In this document: positions 36,621 through 45,327 of the stretch, piece after piece
Position numbering within the stretch: position 1 is the stretch's first letter
How the letters are laid out: each line of letters starts with the position of its first letter
Assembly (NCBI GenBank): GCA_003075315.1
Contig: QDFQ01000001.1
Location: forward strand, 1,283,998 to 1,347,997
Length of the DNA: 64,000 nt
Reading direction: 5' to 3'
Source of the DNA: Arthrobacter sp. TPD3018
GTDB taxonomy: Bacteria; Pseudomonadota; Alphaproteobacteria; Sphingomonadales; Sphingomonadaceae
Made by a program: the position numbers and the translations under genes
Notes under the pieces: generated by a model
Told to the model about the DNA's origin: nothing
Databases searched by the model: none
The model's input: only the letters and a program-made list of their open reading frames with translations

Positions 36621-38315
36621 ATGAGCGACACCGCCACCGCCGGAACGACGGCGCAGGGTGCAGCGCCGCTGGCGATCAAGCAGGGCGTGCCGCTGCCGAG
36701 TCGGCCCCGCCTGCTCGGCGACCTGCTCGACCATACCGTCGCACGCTTTCCCGGTCGCCCGGCGATCGACTTCATGGGGTCTGTCACCAGCTGGGGTGAC
36801 CTCGGCAACGCCGTCGACCGTGCCACGGCGGGGTTGCAGGCACTGGGCGTGGTGAAGGGCACGCGCGTCGCGCTCTGTCTGCCGAACACGCCTTATTATC
36901 CGATCCTGTTCTTCGCGACGCTCAAGGCCGGCGGCATCGTCGTCAACGTCAACCCGCTGTACGTCGAGCGTGAGCTGGCGCATTTGATCCACGACTCGGG
37001 CGCGGAGATCATCGCGACCCCCGACGTCGCCGAAATCCAGGCGCGTGTGCTGAAGGTCGCGGGCGAGGCGGGCATGCGCCACGTCATCACCTGCCCGATT
37101 GCCGACGCCCTGCCGACGATCAAGAAATATGCGTATAAGCTGGTGAAGCGTAAGGAGATCGGCCGCGCCCAACGAGATGCGCGCCATCTGTTTTTCGCCG
37201 ACCTGATGGCGAAGCGCGCCACGCCTGCTCCCGTTGCGGTCGCGCCGGACGAGGTGGCGGTGCTCCAATATACCGGCGGCACGACTGGCGTGCCCAAGGC
37301 GGCGATGCTCTCCCACGCGAATATCGTTGCGAACACCGATGCGATGCTCGTCCATGTCGGCGGCGAGACGCCCGATCAGGATCGCGTGCTCGGTGTGCTG
37401 CCGCTGTTCCACGTCTTCGCGCTGACCAACGTGCTGACCTTCTCGACGCTGGTCGGTGCGGAGATGATCCTGCTGCCGCGCTTTGAAATGAAGCAGTTGC
37501 TCGCCACGCTGAAACGCACCCGGCCGACCTATTTCCCGGCGGTGCCCACGATCTACAATGCGCTCGCCAACCTGGGCGAGGAGCAGCGCCCCGACCTGTC
37601 GGCGATCAAGGTCTGCATTTCGGGCGGCGCGCCGCTGCCGATCGAGGTGCGCCATGCGTTTGAGGCGAACACGGGCGCGAAGCTTGTCGAGGGCTATGGC
37701 CTTTCCGAAGCCTCACCGATCATCACCTGCAACCCCTTTGACGGCGTCAACAAGGAAGGCTCGGCAGGGCTGCCCTTCCCCGGCACGACGATCGAGATTC
37801 GCGACCGCGAAGACCCGACACGGATCATGCCCAAGGGTGAGAAGGGCGAGATCTGCGCGCGCGGGCCGCAGGTCATGAAGGGGTATTGGCACAAGCCCGC
37901 CGAAACCGACGCGGCCTTTGCCGACGGTGCGCTGCGCACGGGCGACGTCGGCTATCTCGACGATGACGGCTATCTGTTCATCGTTGACCGGATCAAGGAC
38001 ATGATCCTGTGCGGCGGCTACAACGTCTATCCGCGCGTGATCGAAGAGGCCCTATACGAGCACCCCGCCGTCGTCGAAGCCGTCGTAATCGGTGTGCCCG
38101 ATGCGCATCGCGGCCAGGCGCCCAAGGCATTCGTCGTCCTGTCTGAACCGGGCAGCGTGACGGGCGCCGACCTGCGCGACTTCCTGCGCGACAAGATCAG
38201 CAAGATCGAGCTTCCCCGCGAGGTGGAAATCCGCGACACTCTGCCCAAGACGTTGATCGGCAAGCTTTCCAAAAAGGAGCTGGTCGAAGAGGAAATGGCG
38301 AAGGCGGCGCGCTAG
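36621..38315 (+). CDS. fadD: Long-chain fatty-acid--CoA ligase
   Basis: 564-residue adenylate-forming enzyme that activates fatty acids to acyl-CoA. ATP P-loop YTGGTTGVPKAAM begins at residue 217; further ANL motifs GYGLSEASP, GEICARGPQVMKGYW, RTGDVGYLDDDGYLFIVDR, and the C-terminal catalytic Lys in LPKTLIGKLSKKEL. Ribosome site GAGGATGAGGGA next to ATG. Divergent from thiolase, followed 17 bp later by a MerR gene on the same strand, so that regulator is probably co-transcribed. Confidence 0.94.
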   Translation: MSDTATAGTTAQGAAPLAIKQGVPLPSRPRLLGDLLDHTVARFPGRPAIDFMGSVTSWGDLGNAVDRATAGLQALGVVKGTRVALCLPNTPYYPILFFATLKAGGIVVNVNPLYVERELAHLIHDSGAEIIATPDVAEIQARVLKVAGEAGMRHVITCPIADALPTIKKYAYKLVKRKEIGRAQRDARHLFFADLMAKRATPAPVAVAPDEVAVLQYTGGTTGVPKAAMLSHANIVANTDAMLVHVGGETPDQDRVLGVLPLFHVFALTNVLTFSTLVGAEMILLPRFEMKQLLATLKRTRPTYFPAVPTIYNALANLGEEQRPDLSAIKVCISGGAPLPIEVRHAFEANTGAKLVEGYGLSEASPIITCNPFDGVNKEGSAGLPFPGTTIEIRDREDPTRIMPKGEKGEICARGPQVMKGYWHKPAETDAAFADGALRTGDVGYLDDDGYLFIVDRIKDMILCGGYNVYPRVIEEALYEHPAVVEAVVIGVPDAHRGQAPKAFVVLSEPGSVTGADLRDFLRDKISKIELPREVEIRDTLPKTLIGKLSKKELVEEEMAKAAR

Positions 38316-38332
38316 ACGTCGGCTCGCTTCAG

Positions 38333-38761
38333 GTGAGGGTGCAAGGGGTGAACGACGACAGAGGCGAATTGCAGGGTATTCAGGAGGTGGCCGACATGCT
38401 CGGCATCACGCCGAGGACGCTGCGCTTCTATGAAGACAAAGGGCTGATCGAGCCTTGCCGCATCGGGACGACGCGCGTCTATCGCCGGCGCGAGATCGCC
38501 CGGATGCAATTGATCCTGCGCGGCAAACGGCTGGGGTTTTCGCTGACCGACATCGCCGAATTCCTCGACCTGTACGATGCGGACCCCCAGCATCTCGAAC
38601 AGATGCGCGCGCTGGCGGAGCGGGTCCGGATGCGGATCGAGGAACTGGAAAAGCAGCGTGACGCGCTCGACCAGACACTAGGCGAATTGGCCAAGCTCGA
38701 AGGTGAGGCACTCGCCAGGGTGCATGCCCACGAACCGGAAGCGCAACGGGCGGCGGGATAA
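38333..38761 (+). CDS. MerR-family transcriptional regulator
   Basis: Up to 142 residues. In-frame GTG starts at 38333, 38339 and 38348; none has a clearly better ribosome site. Winged-helix N-terminus IQEVADMLGITPRTLRFYEDKGLIEP, RVYRRREIARMQLILRGKRLGFSL, then a long coiled-coil dimerisation helix (about 85-125). No Cys metal-binding motif, so not a metal sensor; the sequence type is that of LiuR/IvdR-like regulators of acyl-CoA catabolism. Paralogous to the gene at 39836. Immediately after fadD. Confidence 0.88.
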   Translation: MRVQGVNDDRGELQGIQEVADMLGITPRTLRFYEDKGLIEPCRIGTTRVYRRREIARMQLILRGKRLGFSLTDIAEFLDLYDADPQHLEQMRALAERVRMRIEELEKQRDALDQTLGELAKLEGEALARVHAHEPEAQRAAG

Positions 38762-38935
38762 GGCATATTTCCTCGTTCCCCGCGTGAGCTCCGCGGGCCG
38801 TCTCGCGCCTACGGCTCACGAGGGGCTTAACGGCTGCCTCCGCGTCCCGTTAGACCTCCGGCGAAGCCCAAGGCGACGACGTGGCCGGGGCGACCCGCTC
38901 TCGCCAATGCATCGGGTGGACGATAGAAGGAACGC
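38762..38935. other. Intergenic gap before hisI
   Basis: 174 bp, GC-rich, with short imperfect complementary patches (GTGAGCTCCGCGG / CTACGGCTCACGA) but no clear terminator or gene. The hisI ribosome site AAGGA is at its end. Confidence 0.4.
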
Positions 38936-39295
38936 ATGTCCGACCCTCGCGAAACCGATCCGATCCTCGATCCCAAATACGACGCCGCCGGCCTCATCAC
39001 CGCGGTCGTCACGACGCGCGACGGTGCGCTGCTGATGGTGGCGCATATGAACGCCGAGGCGCTAGCCGCAACCCAATCGAGCGGCGAGGCCACCTTCTGG
39101 TCGCGCAGCCGCGGTCGGCTGTGGAAGAAGGGCGAGACCTCCGGCAACGTCCTGCGCGTCGTCGAGATGCGGATCGACTGCGATCAGGATGCGCTCTGGA
39201 TCATCGCCGATCCGGCCGGCCCTGCGTGTCACACGGGGGCGACGAGTTGCTTCTACCGGCGGATCGACGGCGATCGGCTTATCCGCGTCGCATGA
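38936..39295 (+). CDS. hisI: Phosphoribosyl-AMP cyclohydrolase
   Basis: Third step of histidine synthesis: opens the purine ring of PR-AMP. 119 residues, the length of the stand-alone HisI enzyme without a HisE domain. Signatures: [31 protein letters not shown], the metal-binding [11 protein letters not shown] and [11 protein letters not shown]. Isolated here from other his genes. The next gene overlaps by ATGA, so translation is coupled. Confidence 0.95.
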   Translation: MSDPRETDPILDPKYDAAGLITAVVTTRDGALLMVAHMNAEALAATQSSGEATFWSRSRGRLWKKGETSGNVLRVVEMRIDCDQDALWIIADPAGPACHTGATSCFYRRIDGDRLIRVA

Positions 39296-39804
39296 GGACG
39301 TTGCCGGCGCTGGCGGCGGTCGCCTTGCTGGCGGGCTGCGGATCGCGACCGGAGGCGTCCTCCGACGCTGCGACGTCCGGTGCGCGATTGGAAGCGGCGG
39401 CGATCCGCACGGGCTTGATCGACGATCCGACGCGTGCCGATCTGGTCGGTTCCTGGGCATTGGACACCGATCGCGTCTGTGTGGTGGCGGGCGCGGAAGG
39501 GTTGCTGCGGCTGGGAGCGCTCGTCGATTACGGTGAGGGGCAGGGGTGTGCGGCGTCGGGCCCTGCGCAGCGTAGCGGGGACCGCGTGCGGGTTGCCTTC
39601 GGCACCTGCCGTTTCGAGGCGCGGTTCGAGGGCGACCGGATCGTCTTTCCAGCCGAGCTGCCGGCTAGCTGCGACAGCCTGTGTACCGGACGGGCGTCGC
39701 TCGCCGCGCTCACGGTCGAGCGGCTCAGTACATCGACGGCGGAGGCGGAAACGCTGCGGACGCCGGGCGGAAAATTGCTGTGTGTTCCCGCGTCACCCAA
39801 TTGA
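39292..39804 (+). CDS. Lipoprotein of unknown function
   Basis: 170 residues. Signal peptide [16 protein letters not shown] with lipobox LAGC. The mature part begins with a Ser/Ala linker, followed by a compact domain with [20 protein letters not shown] and four or more Cys (VCVV, GCAAS, TCRF, SCDSLC) that could form disulfides in the periplasm. No family recognised. The start overlaps the hisI stop (ATGA). Confidence 0.75.
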   Translation: MRTLPALAAVALLAGCGSRPEASSDAATSGARLEAAAIRTGLIDDPTRADLVGSWALDTDRVCVVAGAEGLLRLGALVDYGEGQGCAASGPAQRSGDRVRVAFGTCRFEARFEGDRIVFPAELPASCDSLCTGRASLAALTVERLSTSTAEAETLRTPGGKLLCVPASPN

Positions 39805-39819
39805 CGTTGACGTAAACGT
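39804..39819. promoter_or_regulatory. Near-perfect palindrome, candidate operator of the MerR regulators
   Basis: ACGTTGACGTAAACGT: 7 of 8 base pairs are symmetrical (one mismatched pair). It lies 17 bp before the ATG of the second MerR gene and resembles the ACGTAAACGT-type operators described for LiuR. Its core recurs at 32907 and 36562. Confidence 0.55.
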
Positions 39820-39835
39820 GATGTAGTCGGAGCAC

Positions 39836-40261
39836 ATGGCTTCGTCTCCCGCTTATGCGATGATCGAACATCGCCACGACCGCGACCATTTCACGATCTC
39901 GGATCTGTCCGAGGAGTTCGGCGTCACCGCGCGGGCGCTGCGCTTCTATGAAGATGAAGGCCTGATCGCCCCTGAGCGACGCGGTACGCAGCGTATCTAT
40001 TCGCATCGCGACCGGGCGCGTCTCGCCTGGATCCTGCGCGGCAAGCGCGTCGGGTTCAGCCTTAGCGAAATTCGCGAGATGATCGACCTGTACGATCTGG
40101 GCGACGGGCGCCGCGTGCAGCGGCAGGTATCGATCGATCGATGCCGCGCGCGCATCGCGCTGCTCGAACGGCAGAAGCAGGACATCGACGCCGCCATCGC
40201 CGAACTCACCGAATTCGTGGAGGTCGTTTCGGCCGTCCACAACACCGAACAGCAAGGATAA
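39836..40261 (+). CDS. MerR-family transcriptional regulator (LiuR/IvdR-like)
   Basis: 141 residues. HTH DHFTISDLSEEFGVTARALRFYEDEGLIAPER, then RIYSHRDRARLAWILRGKRVGFSLSEIREMIDLYD, and a C-terminal coiled coil RCRARIALLERQKQDIDAAIAEL. No effector-Cys motif. LiuR-like MerR proteins repress branched-chain amino-acid and acyl-CoA catabolism genes in many proteobacteria. The palindrome just upstream suggests autoregulation. The acyl-CoA dehydrogenase gene starts 4 nt after its stop. Confidence 0.9.
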   Translation: MASSPAYAMIEHRHDRDHFTISDLSEEFGVTARALRFYEDEGLIAPERRGTQRIYSHRDRARLAWILRGKRVGFSLSEIREMIDLYDLGDGRRVQRQVSIDRCRARIALLERQKQDIDAAIAELTEFVEVVSAVHNTEQQG

Positions 40262-40265
40262 TCGG

Positions 40266-42068
40266 ATGCCCCAGTATACGCCCCCCGTCCGCGACACCCG
40301 CTTCCTGCTGGAGCATGTCGTCGGCTTGCAGAACTACAGCAATCTACCCGGCTTCGATGCCGCCACCCCCGACGTCGTCGAGGCGGTGCTGGAGGAAGGC
40401 GGCCGTTTTGTCGCCGAGGTTCTGTTCCCGATCAACCAGTCGGGCGATCAGGAAGGCTGCACCCGCCACGAGGACGGCAGCGTCACGACGCCCAAGGGCT
40501 TCAAGGAAGCCTATAAGCAATATGTCGAGAGCGGCTGGGCGACGCTGGGCAACCTGCCCGAACATGGCGGGCAGGGCATGCCGCACGTCGTGTCGATCGC
40601 GTTCCAGGAATATATGATCTCGTCGAACATGGCGTTTGCCATGTATCCGGGCCTGACCCACGGCGCGATCGCCGCGCTGATCGCCAAGGGCAGCCCCGAG
40701 CAGCAGGCGTTGTACGTCCCCAAGATGGTGTCGGGCGAGTGGGGCGGCACGATGAACCTCACCGAGCCGCAATGCGGCACCGACCTGGGCCTGATCCGCA
40801 CCAAGGCGGAGCCGCAGGCGGACGGATCGTACGCGATCACCGGCACCAAGATCTTCATCTCGGCCGGCGAGCACGACCTGACCGACAACATCATCCACCT
40901 CGTCCTGGCCAAGACGCCGGGCGCGCCGGACAGCTCGAAGGGCATTTCGCTGTTCGTGGTGCCGAAGGTGCTGGTGAACGACGACGGTTCGCTGGGCGAG
41001 CGCAATGCCGTCACCTGCGGCTCGATCGAGCACAAGATGGGCATCCACGCCAATTCGACCTGCGTGATGAACTATGACGGCGCGAAGGGCTGGCTGGTCG
41101 GCGAGGAGATGAAGGGCCTTGCCGCGATGTTCATCATGATGAACGCGGCACGCCTCGGCGTCGGTCTGCAGGGTCTCGCCATCGCCGAAGTCGCTTACCA
41201 GAACGCCGTGCAATATGCGGGCGACCGCCGTCAGGGCCGCGCGCTGACCGGCCCCAAGGAGCCGGGCGAAAAGGCGGACACGCTGTTCGTCCACCCCGAC
41301 GTCCGCCGCATGCTGATGGAGGCTAAGGCCTGGACCGAAGGCCTGCGCGCGCTGTGCCTGTGGGGAGCGCTCCAGGTCGACCTGGAGCATAACGCCGGCA
41401 CCGAGGAAGAGCGCGAAATGGCGGGCGACCTGATCGGCCTGCTCACGCCCGTCATCAAGGGCGTCGGCACTGACAAGGGCTATGAGATCGCCACCAACGC
41501 GCAGCAGGTGTACGGCGGTCATGGCTACATCCAGGAATGGGGCATGGAGCAGTACGTCCGCGATGCCCGGATCGCGATGATCTACGAAGGCACCAACGGC
41601 GTGCAGGCGATGGATCTCGTCGGCCGCAAGCTTGCCACCAAGGGCGGTCGCGCGGTGCAAGCGCTGTTCAAGATCGTGACCGAAGAAACCGCGGCGGCCG
41701 AGGGCGTGGAGGCGACCGCAGGCATCGCGGCAGCGCTGAAGAAGGCGTTGGGCGAGCTGCAGGCGGCGACGATGTGGTTCATGGCCAATGGCATGAAGAA
41801 CCCGGAAAACGTCGGCGCGGGCGCGGTGCCCTATATGCACCTGATGGGCATCGTCGCGACCGGCCTGATGTGGCTGCGCATGGCCAAGGCGGCCGCCGAG
41901 CAGAAGGCGGCGGGCGAGGGCGATGCGGCCTTCCTCGACGCCAAGCTGGTCACCGCGCGCTTCTTCGCCGAGCGCATCTGCCCGGACGCTGGCGCGCTGC
42001 GTCGCAAGATCGAAGGCGGCGCGGAGAGCGTGATGGCGCTGCCGCCCGAGATGTTCCGCGCGGCGTAA
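40266..42068 (+). CDS. Acyl-CoA dehydrogenase, large C-terminally extended type
   Basis: 600-residue flavoprotein for the first oxidation of beta-oxidation. The N-terminal extension (DTRFLLEHVVGL) and the extra C-terminal domain mark the FadE5/AcdB type rather than short acyl-CoA dehydrogenases. FAD/substrate segments TEPQCGTDLGLI and TGTKIFISAGEHDL; the likely catalytic Glu is in MIYEGTNGVQAMDL. Ribosome site AAGGA. Coupled closely to the upstream MerR gene, which probably controls it. Chain-length preference cannot be read from the sequence. Confidence 0.92.
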   Translation: MPQYTPPVRDTRFLLEHVVGLQNYSNLPGFDAATPDVVEAVLEEGGRFVAEVLFPINQSGDQEGCTRHEDGSVTTPKGFKEAYKQYVESGWATLGNLPEHGGQGMPHVVSIAFQEYMISSNMAFAMYPGLTHGAIAALIAKGSPEQQALYVPKMVSGEWGGTMNLTEPQCGTDLGLIRTKAEPQADGSYAITGTKIFISAGEHDLTDNIIHLVLAKTPGAPDSSKGISLFVVPKVLVNDDGSLGERNAVTCGSIEHKMGIHANSTCVMNYDGAKGWLVGEEMKGLAAMFIMMNAARLGVGLQGLAIAEVAYQNAVQYAGDRRQGRALTGPKEPGEKADTLFVHPDVRRMLMEAKAWTEGLRALCLWGALQVDLEHNAGTEEEREMAGDLIGLLTPVIKGVGTDKGYEIATNAQQVYGGHGYIQEWGMEQYVRDARIAMIYEGTNGVQAMDLVGRKLATKGGRAVQALFKIVTEETAAAEGVEATAGIAAALKKALGELQAATMWFMANGMKNPENVGAGAVPYMHLMGIVATGLMWLRMAKAAAEQKAAGEGDAAFLDAKLVTARFFAERICPDAGALRRKIEGGAESVMALPPEMFRAA

Positions 42069-42223
42069 CGGTGTATTCCTCCCTCGGCGCAGCCGGGGGA
42101 GGGGGACCGTTCGGCGCTAGCCCAATGGTGGAGGGGGCGTTTCCGCAGTCACTGAGGGCGCCGTATCGTCCCCTCGGTCAACGCCCCAGCGTTGCCAACT
42201 CGCTTTCGCGGGGAAGGCTCGAT
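42069..42223. repeat. Convergent gap with dispersed-repeat remnant
   Basis: The hairpin CTCCCTCGGC/GCCGGGGGAG (about 42079-42101) followed by GCTAGCCCAATGGTGGAGGG looks like another dispersed intergenic element. It may terminate both convergent genes. No gene seen. Confidence 0.45.
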
Positions 42224-42457
42224 CTACGGCAAGCGGTCCGCCAGTGCGCGGATCGCCTGTCCTTCCAAGGCGGCAACCGTCTCGCCGTCGATCACCACGG
42301 CGCGTTCAGGCCGCAACACCGCTTCGTTCTGCAAGCCGTTGTCTAGCGCCAGCCAGGCTCGCACCGCTTGCTCCAGGCTGGTCACCTCCGCCAGTTCCGA
42401 TCCGCCGCGGTGGACATTCGCCAGCACCGCGCTCATCCGCCAGTCGATGCCGCTCAT
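42224..42457 (-). CDS. Small hypothetical protein, 77 residues
   Basis: No family recognised. Soluble, predicted helical: MSGIDWRMSAVLANVHRGG, AEVTSLEQAVRAWLAL, VAALEGQAIRALADRLP. The start overlaps the upstream DUF1488-like gene by ATGA, so it is the last gene of a coupled three-gene set with the SDR gene. Codon use is like the neighbours. Confidence 0.6.
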   Translation of the reverse strand: MSGIDWRMSAVLANVHRGGSELAEVTSLEQAVRAWLALDNGLQNEAVLRPERAVVIDGETVAALEGQAIRALADRLP

Positions 42458-42723
42458 GCGAGATCATTCTCGCTGATCACCACCAGCGCCTGATCGGGAT
42501 CGCGCGCCAGCGCGTCGGCGGCCAGCGTCTGGATCCGCGCGCGGTGGCGCTGGAACAGCGGCATTGCGTCGAATGTCGCATCGCCGGCCAATGCCTCCAA
42601 CACGTCATAGCGCAACGCGAAGGCATAGCGTTCACCGCTCGCCTCGCCGGCAAATTCGATCTGGCGGTCGGCGGTGTTGTCGAACACGCTCGCCGTGTCG
42701 ATCGTGACTCGGTCTTCGGCCAT
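42454..42723 (-). CDS. DUF1488-like small protein
   Basis: 89 residues from ATG 42723, which has GAGGA with suitable spacing; ATG 42726 also possible. Pattern RQIEFAGEASGERYAFALRYDVLEAL followed by FDAMPLFQRHRARIQTLAADALAR resembles DUF1488 proteins, in which a strand-rich start is followed by an FxxxRxxIxxxA helix. Function unknown. Start overlaps the SDR stop (TGATG) and its stop overlaps the next gene (ATGA). Confidence 0.6.
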   Translation of the reverse strand: MAEDRVTIDTASVFDNTADRQIEFAGEASGERYAFALRYDVLEALAGDATFDAMPLFQRHRARIQTLAADALARDPDQALVVISENDLA

Positions 42724-43748
42724 CATCCAGTCCTCGCATCGGGGGTAAGCCGCCGACGGCGGCGATAGAGCAGGGCGCCGATCCCGGCCGCGGCCATCGC
42801 GGCGGTCGCGGTGATCGCCGGGTGCAGCGCTGCGTTTGTATACGTGCTCGTCTGACGCGCCGCGGGGTGCTCGCCGGACCGCACCCGGCCGGTATCGGTC
42901 GAGGCGAACAGATTGGCCGGCGCGGGCTGCGACTTCGCCGGATCGACAAAGCTCTTCGCTGCGATCGGCGCGAGACGTTCGAACAGACGGGGAAAATGCG
43001 CAGCGAACAGCGCCTGCGCTCGCCCGGCGCCGCCGACGGTAATGTCGCGGTGCGGATGCGTTGCGCAGAACAGGATCGTGCGCGCCACGACCTCCGGCGC
43101 GTAGACGGGCGGTGGGATCTGCGCCTCGCCTGCCTCGTGGTTCACCGCATGCTGTCCGATCGGGGTATCGATCCCCGACGGCTTCACCAGCGTGACCGTG
43201 ATCGGCACGTCGTCCGCTGCCAGTTCGATCCGCAGCGCCTCGACATAGGCTTTGATCGCATGTTTGCTCGCCGCATAGGCGCCCATGATCGGGCTGGGCA
43301 GATCGGAAGCGATCGATCCGATCGTGATCAGGGTTCCGCCGCTGTCCCGCAGATAGGGGATCGCCGCCTGACAGCCGTTGACCACGCCGAAGTAATTCGT
43401 GTCGAACAGCGCGCGATGTTCGTCGAGGGGCAATCCGGCAAGCTTGCCGTAGATCGCGCTGCCCGCCGCATTCACCCAGGTATCGATCCGCCCGAAGCGC
43501 TGCTTGGCATGTGCCGCTGCGGCTCGCACCGCGCCGGCATCGGTGACGTCCGCGGCATAGCAATCGGCGGTGCCGCCAGCCGCAGTGATCGTCCGCACGA
43601 TCTCGCGCAACGACGCGTCATCGCGCGCGACCAACACGACCCGTGCACCCTGTTCCGCCGCCATCCTGGCGGTGGCGAGGCCGATCCCAGAGCTCGCGCC
43701 GGTAAGAACGATCACCTGGTCGGCTAAGGGTTTGGGCGTGGCGGCCAC
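42723..43748 (-). CDS. Short-chain dehydrogenase/reductase with C-terminal membrane segment
   Basis: 341 residues from GTG 43748 with GGAG upstream. Classical SDR: cofactor motif TGASSGIG, DTWVNAAGSAIYG, catalytic Ser in IGSIAS and the YAASK motif. The C-terminal extension (about 240-341) carries a single hydrophobic helix ITATAAMAAAGIGALLY and a basic end YRRRRR, so the enzyme is probably membrane-anchored. Substrate unknown. First gene of a coupled set with two small genes. Confidence 0.88.
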   Translation of the reverse strand: MAATPKPLADQVIVLTGASSGIGLATARMAAEQGARVVLVARDDASLREIVRTITAAGGTADCYAADVTDAGAVRAAAAHAKQRFGRIDTWVNAAGSAIYGKLAGLPLDEHRALFDTNYFGVVNGCQAAIPYLRDSGGTLITIGSIASDLPSPIMGAYAASKHAIKAYVEALRIELAADDVPITVTLVKPSGIDTPIGQHAVNHEAGEAQIPPPVYAPEVVARTILFCATHPHRDITVGGAGRAQALFAAHFPRLFERLAPIAAKSFVDPAKSQPAPANLFASTDTGRVRSGEHPAARQTSTYTNAALHPAITATAAMAAAGIGALLYRRRRRLTPDARTG

Positions 43749-43858
43749 GATGGTGTTCTCCTGACGGGGCCTATGAACACCAGCCGATCCCGCGTGGTTC
43801 CGTTAACATTATGTCATGATGGGCGTATTCCTCGGCGCCTGCGGGGAACTCCGGCCAT

Positions 43859-44461
43859 GTGCGGCGGGTTCGCGCCGACATGACCGATCAGGACCGCCAG
43901 ACCGCCGCGAGCAAATACCCTTTGCTCGCTCACCCCCATATCCAGCTGCATGGGACGGTCGACGACATGATGTACGCCCGTTTCAAGACGCAGCTTGCCG
44001 AGGCGCCGGTGGATGGGCCGCTCGTCGTGTCGCTGACCACGCTGGGCGGCGATCCTGAAATGGGGCGTGCCATGGGTGACGATATCCAGCTGCTGCGCGA
44101 CTATACGGGGCGCGAGACGCTGTTTCTGGGGAAGGTTGCGGTCTATTCGGCGGGCGCCACCTTCATGGCGGCCTTCCCGGTGGAGAAGCGCTTTCTCACC
44201 CGCGGCACGCGCCTGATGCTGCACGAGCGGCTGATGAGCAGCAGCGTTCAGCTCTCCGGTCCGCTGACCACGCTGCCCGCCGTGCTGAAGGCGAAGCTGC
44301 ATGAGATCGAAGAGTCGATCAAGATTCAGGAGGAAGGGTTTCGCGAGATCGTGCGCGGATCGTCCGTCTCGTTCGAGGAGCTGTGCGAAAAGGCGCCATC
44401 CAACTGGTATATCGAGGCGGAAGAGGCACGGAGCCGTGGCCTGGTGCTCGACATCATCTGA
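43859..44461 (+). CDS. ClpP-like protein with altered catalytic triad
   Basis: Up to 200 residues (GTG 43859; ATG 43880 is an alternative). ClpP/crotonase-fold protein: GPLVVSLTTLGGDPEMGRAM, nucleophile Ser in VYSAGATFMAAF, His in LMLHERLM. Aligned by eye to ClpP, the C-terminal segment CEKAPSNWYIEAEEARSRGL has Lys and Asn where the Asp residues of the usual RDTERD stretch sit. It may be a weak or inactive protease or use another third residue. No ClpX/ClpA gene nearby. sdhB follows 75 bp later. Confidence 0.78.
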   Translation: MRRVRADMTDQDRQTAASKYPLLAHPHIQLHGTVDDMMYARFKTQLAEAPVDGPLVVSLTTLGGDPEMGRAMGDDIQLLRDYTGRETLFLGKVAVYSAGATFMAAFPVEKRFLTRGTRLMLHERLMSSSVQLSGPLTTLPAVLKAKLHEIEESIKIQEEGFREIVRGSSVSFEELCEKAPSNWYIEAEEARSRGLVLDII

Positions 44462-44536
44462 CGGTGCCAAAGGGGTTGCGTCCGCGGGCCGACAGGCATA
44501 ACCGCAATCGCAGCATTTCGAAGGAGCGTCACGGCG

Positions 44537-45322
44537 ATGGCCGAGTTCACCCTGCCCAAGAACAGCAAGGTCAAGGCGAAGGGCAAGGTCCATAAAGCGA
44601 CCGGTGACGCCAAGCGGATCAAGACGTTCAAGGTCTACCGCTACGACCCCGACACGGGCGAAAACCCGCGCTACGACACGTTCGAGATTAATCTCGACGA
44701 ATGTGGCCCGATGGTGCTCGACGCGCTGATCAAGATGAAGGCGGAGCAGGACAGCTCGCTCACCTTCCGTCGCTCGTGCCGCGAAGGTATTTGCGGATCG
44801 TGCTCGATGAACATCGATGGCCGCAACGGCCTCGCCTGCACCACGGCGATCGAGGACGTGAAGGGCGAGGTGAAGATCACTCCGCTGCCGTCGATGGACG
44901 TGATCAAGGATCTCGTCCCCGACTTCACGCACTTCTACGCGCAGTACAGCTCGATCAAGCCGTGGATGCAGACGGTCAGCCCGCCGCCTTCGGGCAAGGA
45001 GCGGCTGCAGTCGCCGGAGGATCGCGCGAAGCTCGACGGCCTGTACGAATGCATCCTGTGCGCCTGCTGCTCGACGTCGTGCCCCAGCTATTGGTGGAAC
45101 GCCGACAAGTTCCTGGGTCCGGCGATCCTGCTCCAGGCCTATCGCTGGCTGGCCGATAGCCGTGACGAAATGACGGGCGAGCGCCTCGATCAGCTGGAAG
45201 ATCCCTTCCGCTTGTATCGCTGCCACACGATCATGAATTGCGCGAACACCTGCCCCAAGGGGCTCAACCCGGCCAAGGCGATCGCCGAGGTCAAGAAGAT
45301 GGAAGCCGAGCGCATCCTGTAA
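44537..45322 (+). CDS. sdhB: Succinate dehydrogenase iron-sulfur subunit
   Basis: 261 residues. Carries electrons from SdhA flavin to the membrane quinone site. [2Fe-2S] ligands in [15 protein letters not shown] plus a later Cys in NGLAC; [4Fe-4S] and [3Fe-4S] ligands in [16 protein letters not shown] and [17 protein letters not shown]. Ribosome site AAGGAG. sdhA, sdhC and sdhD are not in this window, so sdhB is separated from its partners by at least the distance to the window ends. A thioesterase gene follows at once. Confidence 0.96.
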   Translation: MAEFTLPKNSKVKAKGKVHKATGDAKRIKTFKVYRYDPDTGENPRYDTFEINLDECGPMVLDALIKMKAEQDSSLTFRRSCREGICGSCSMNIDGRNGLACTTAIEDVKGEVKITPLPSMDVIKDLVPDFTHFYAQYSSIKPWMQTVSPPPSGKERLQSPEDRAKLDGLYECILCACCSTSCPSYWWNADKFLGPAILLQAYRWLADSRDEMTGERLDQLEDPFRLYRCHTIMNCANTCPKGLNPAKAIAEVKKMEAERIL

Positions 45323-45327
45323 GGATC

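Noticed and set aside
38333..38761. Metal- or redox-sensing MerR (SoxR/CueR type)
   Set aside because: No Cys cluster in the C-terminal part; context is acyl-CoA metabolism.
42224..42726. Two overlapping small genes as a toxin-antitoxin pair
   Set aside because: Neither protein resembles a known toxin or antitoxin and both are coupled to a metabolic SDR gene.
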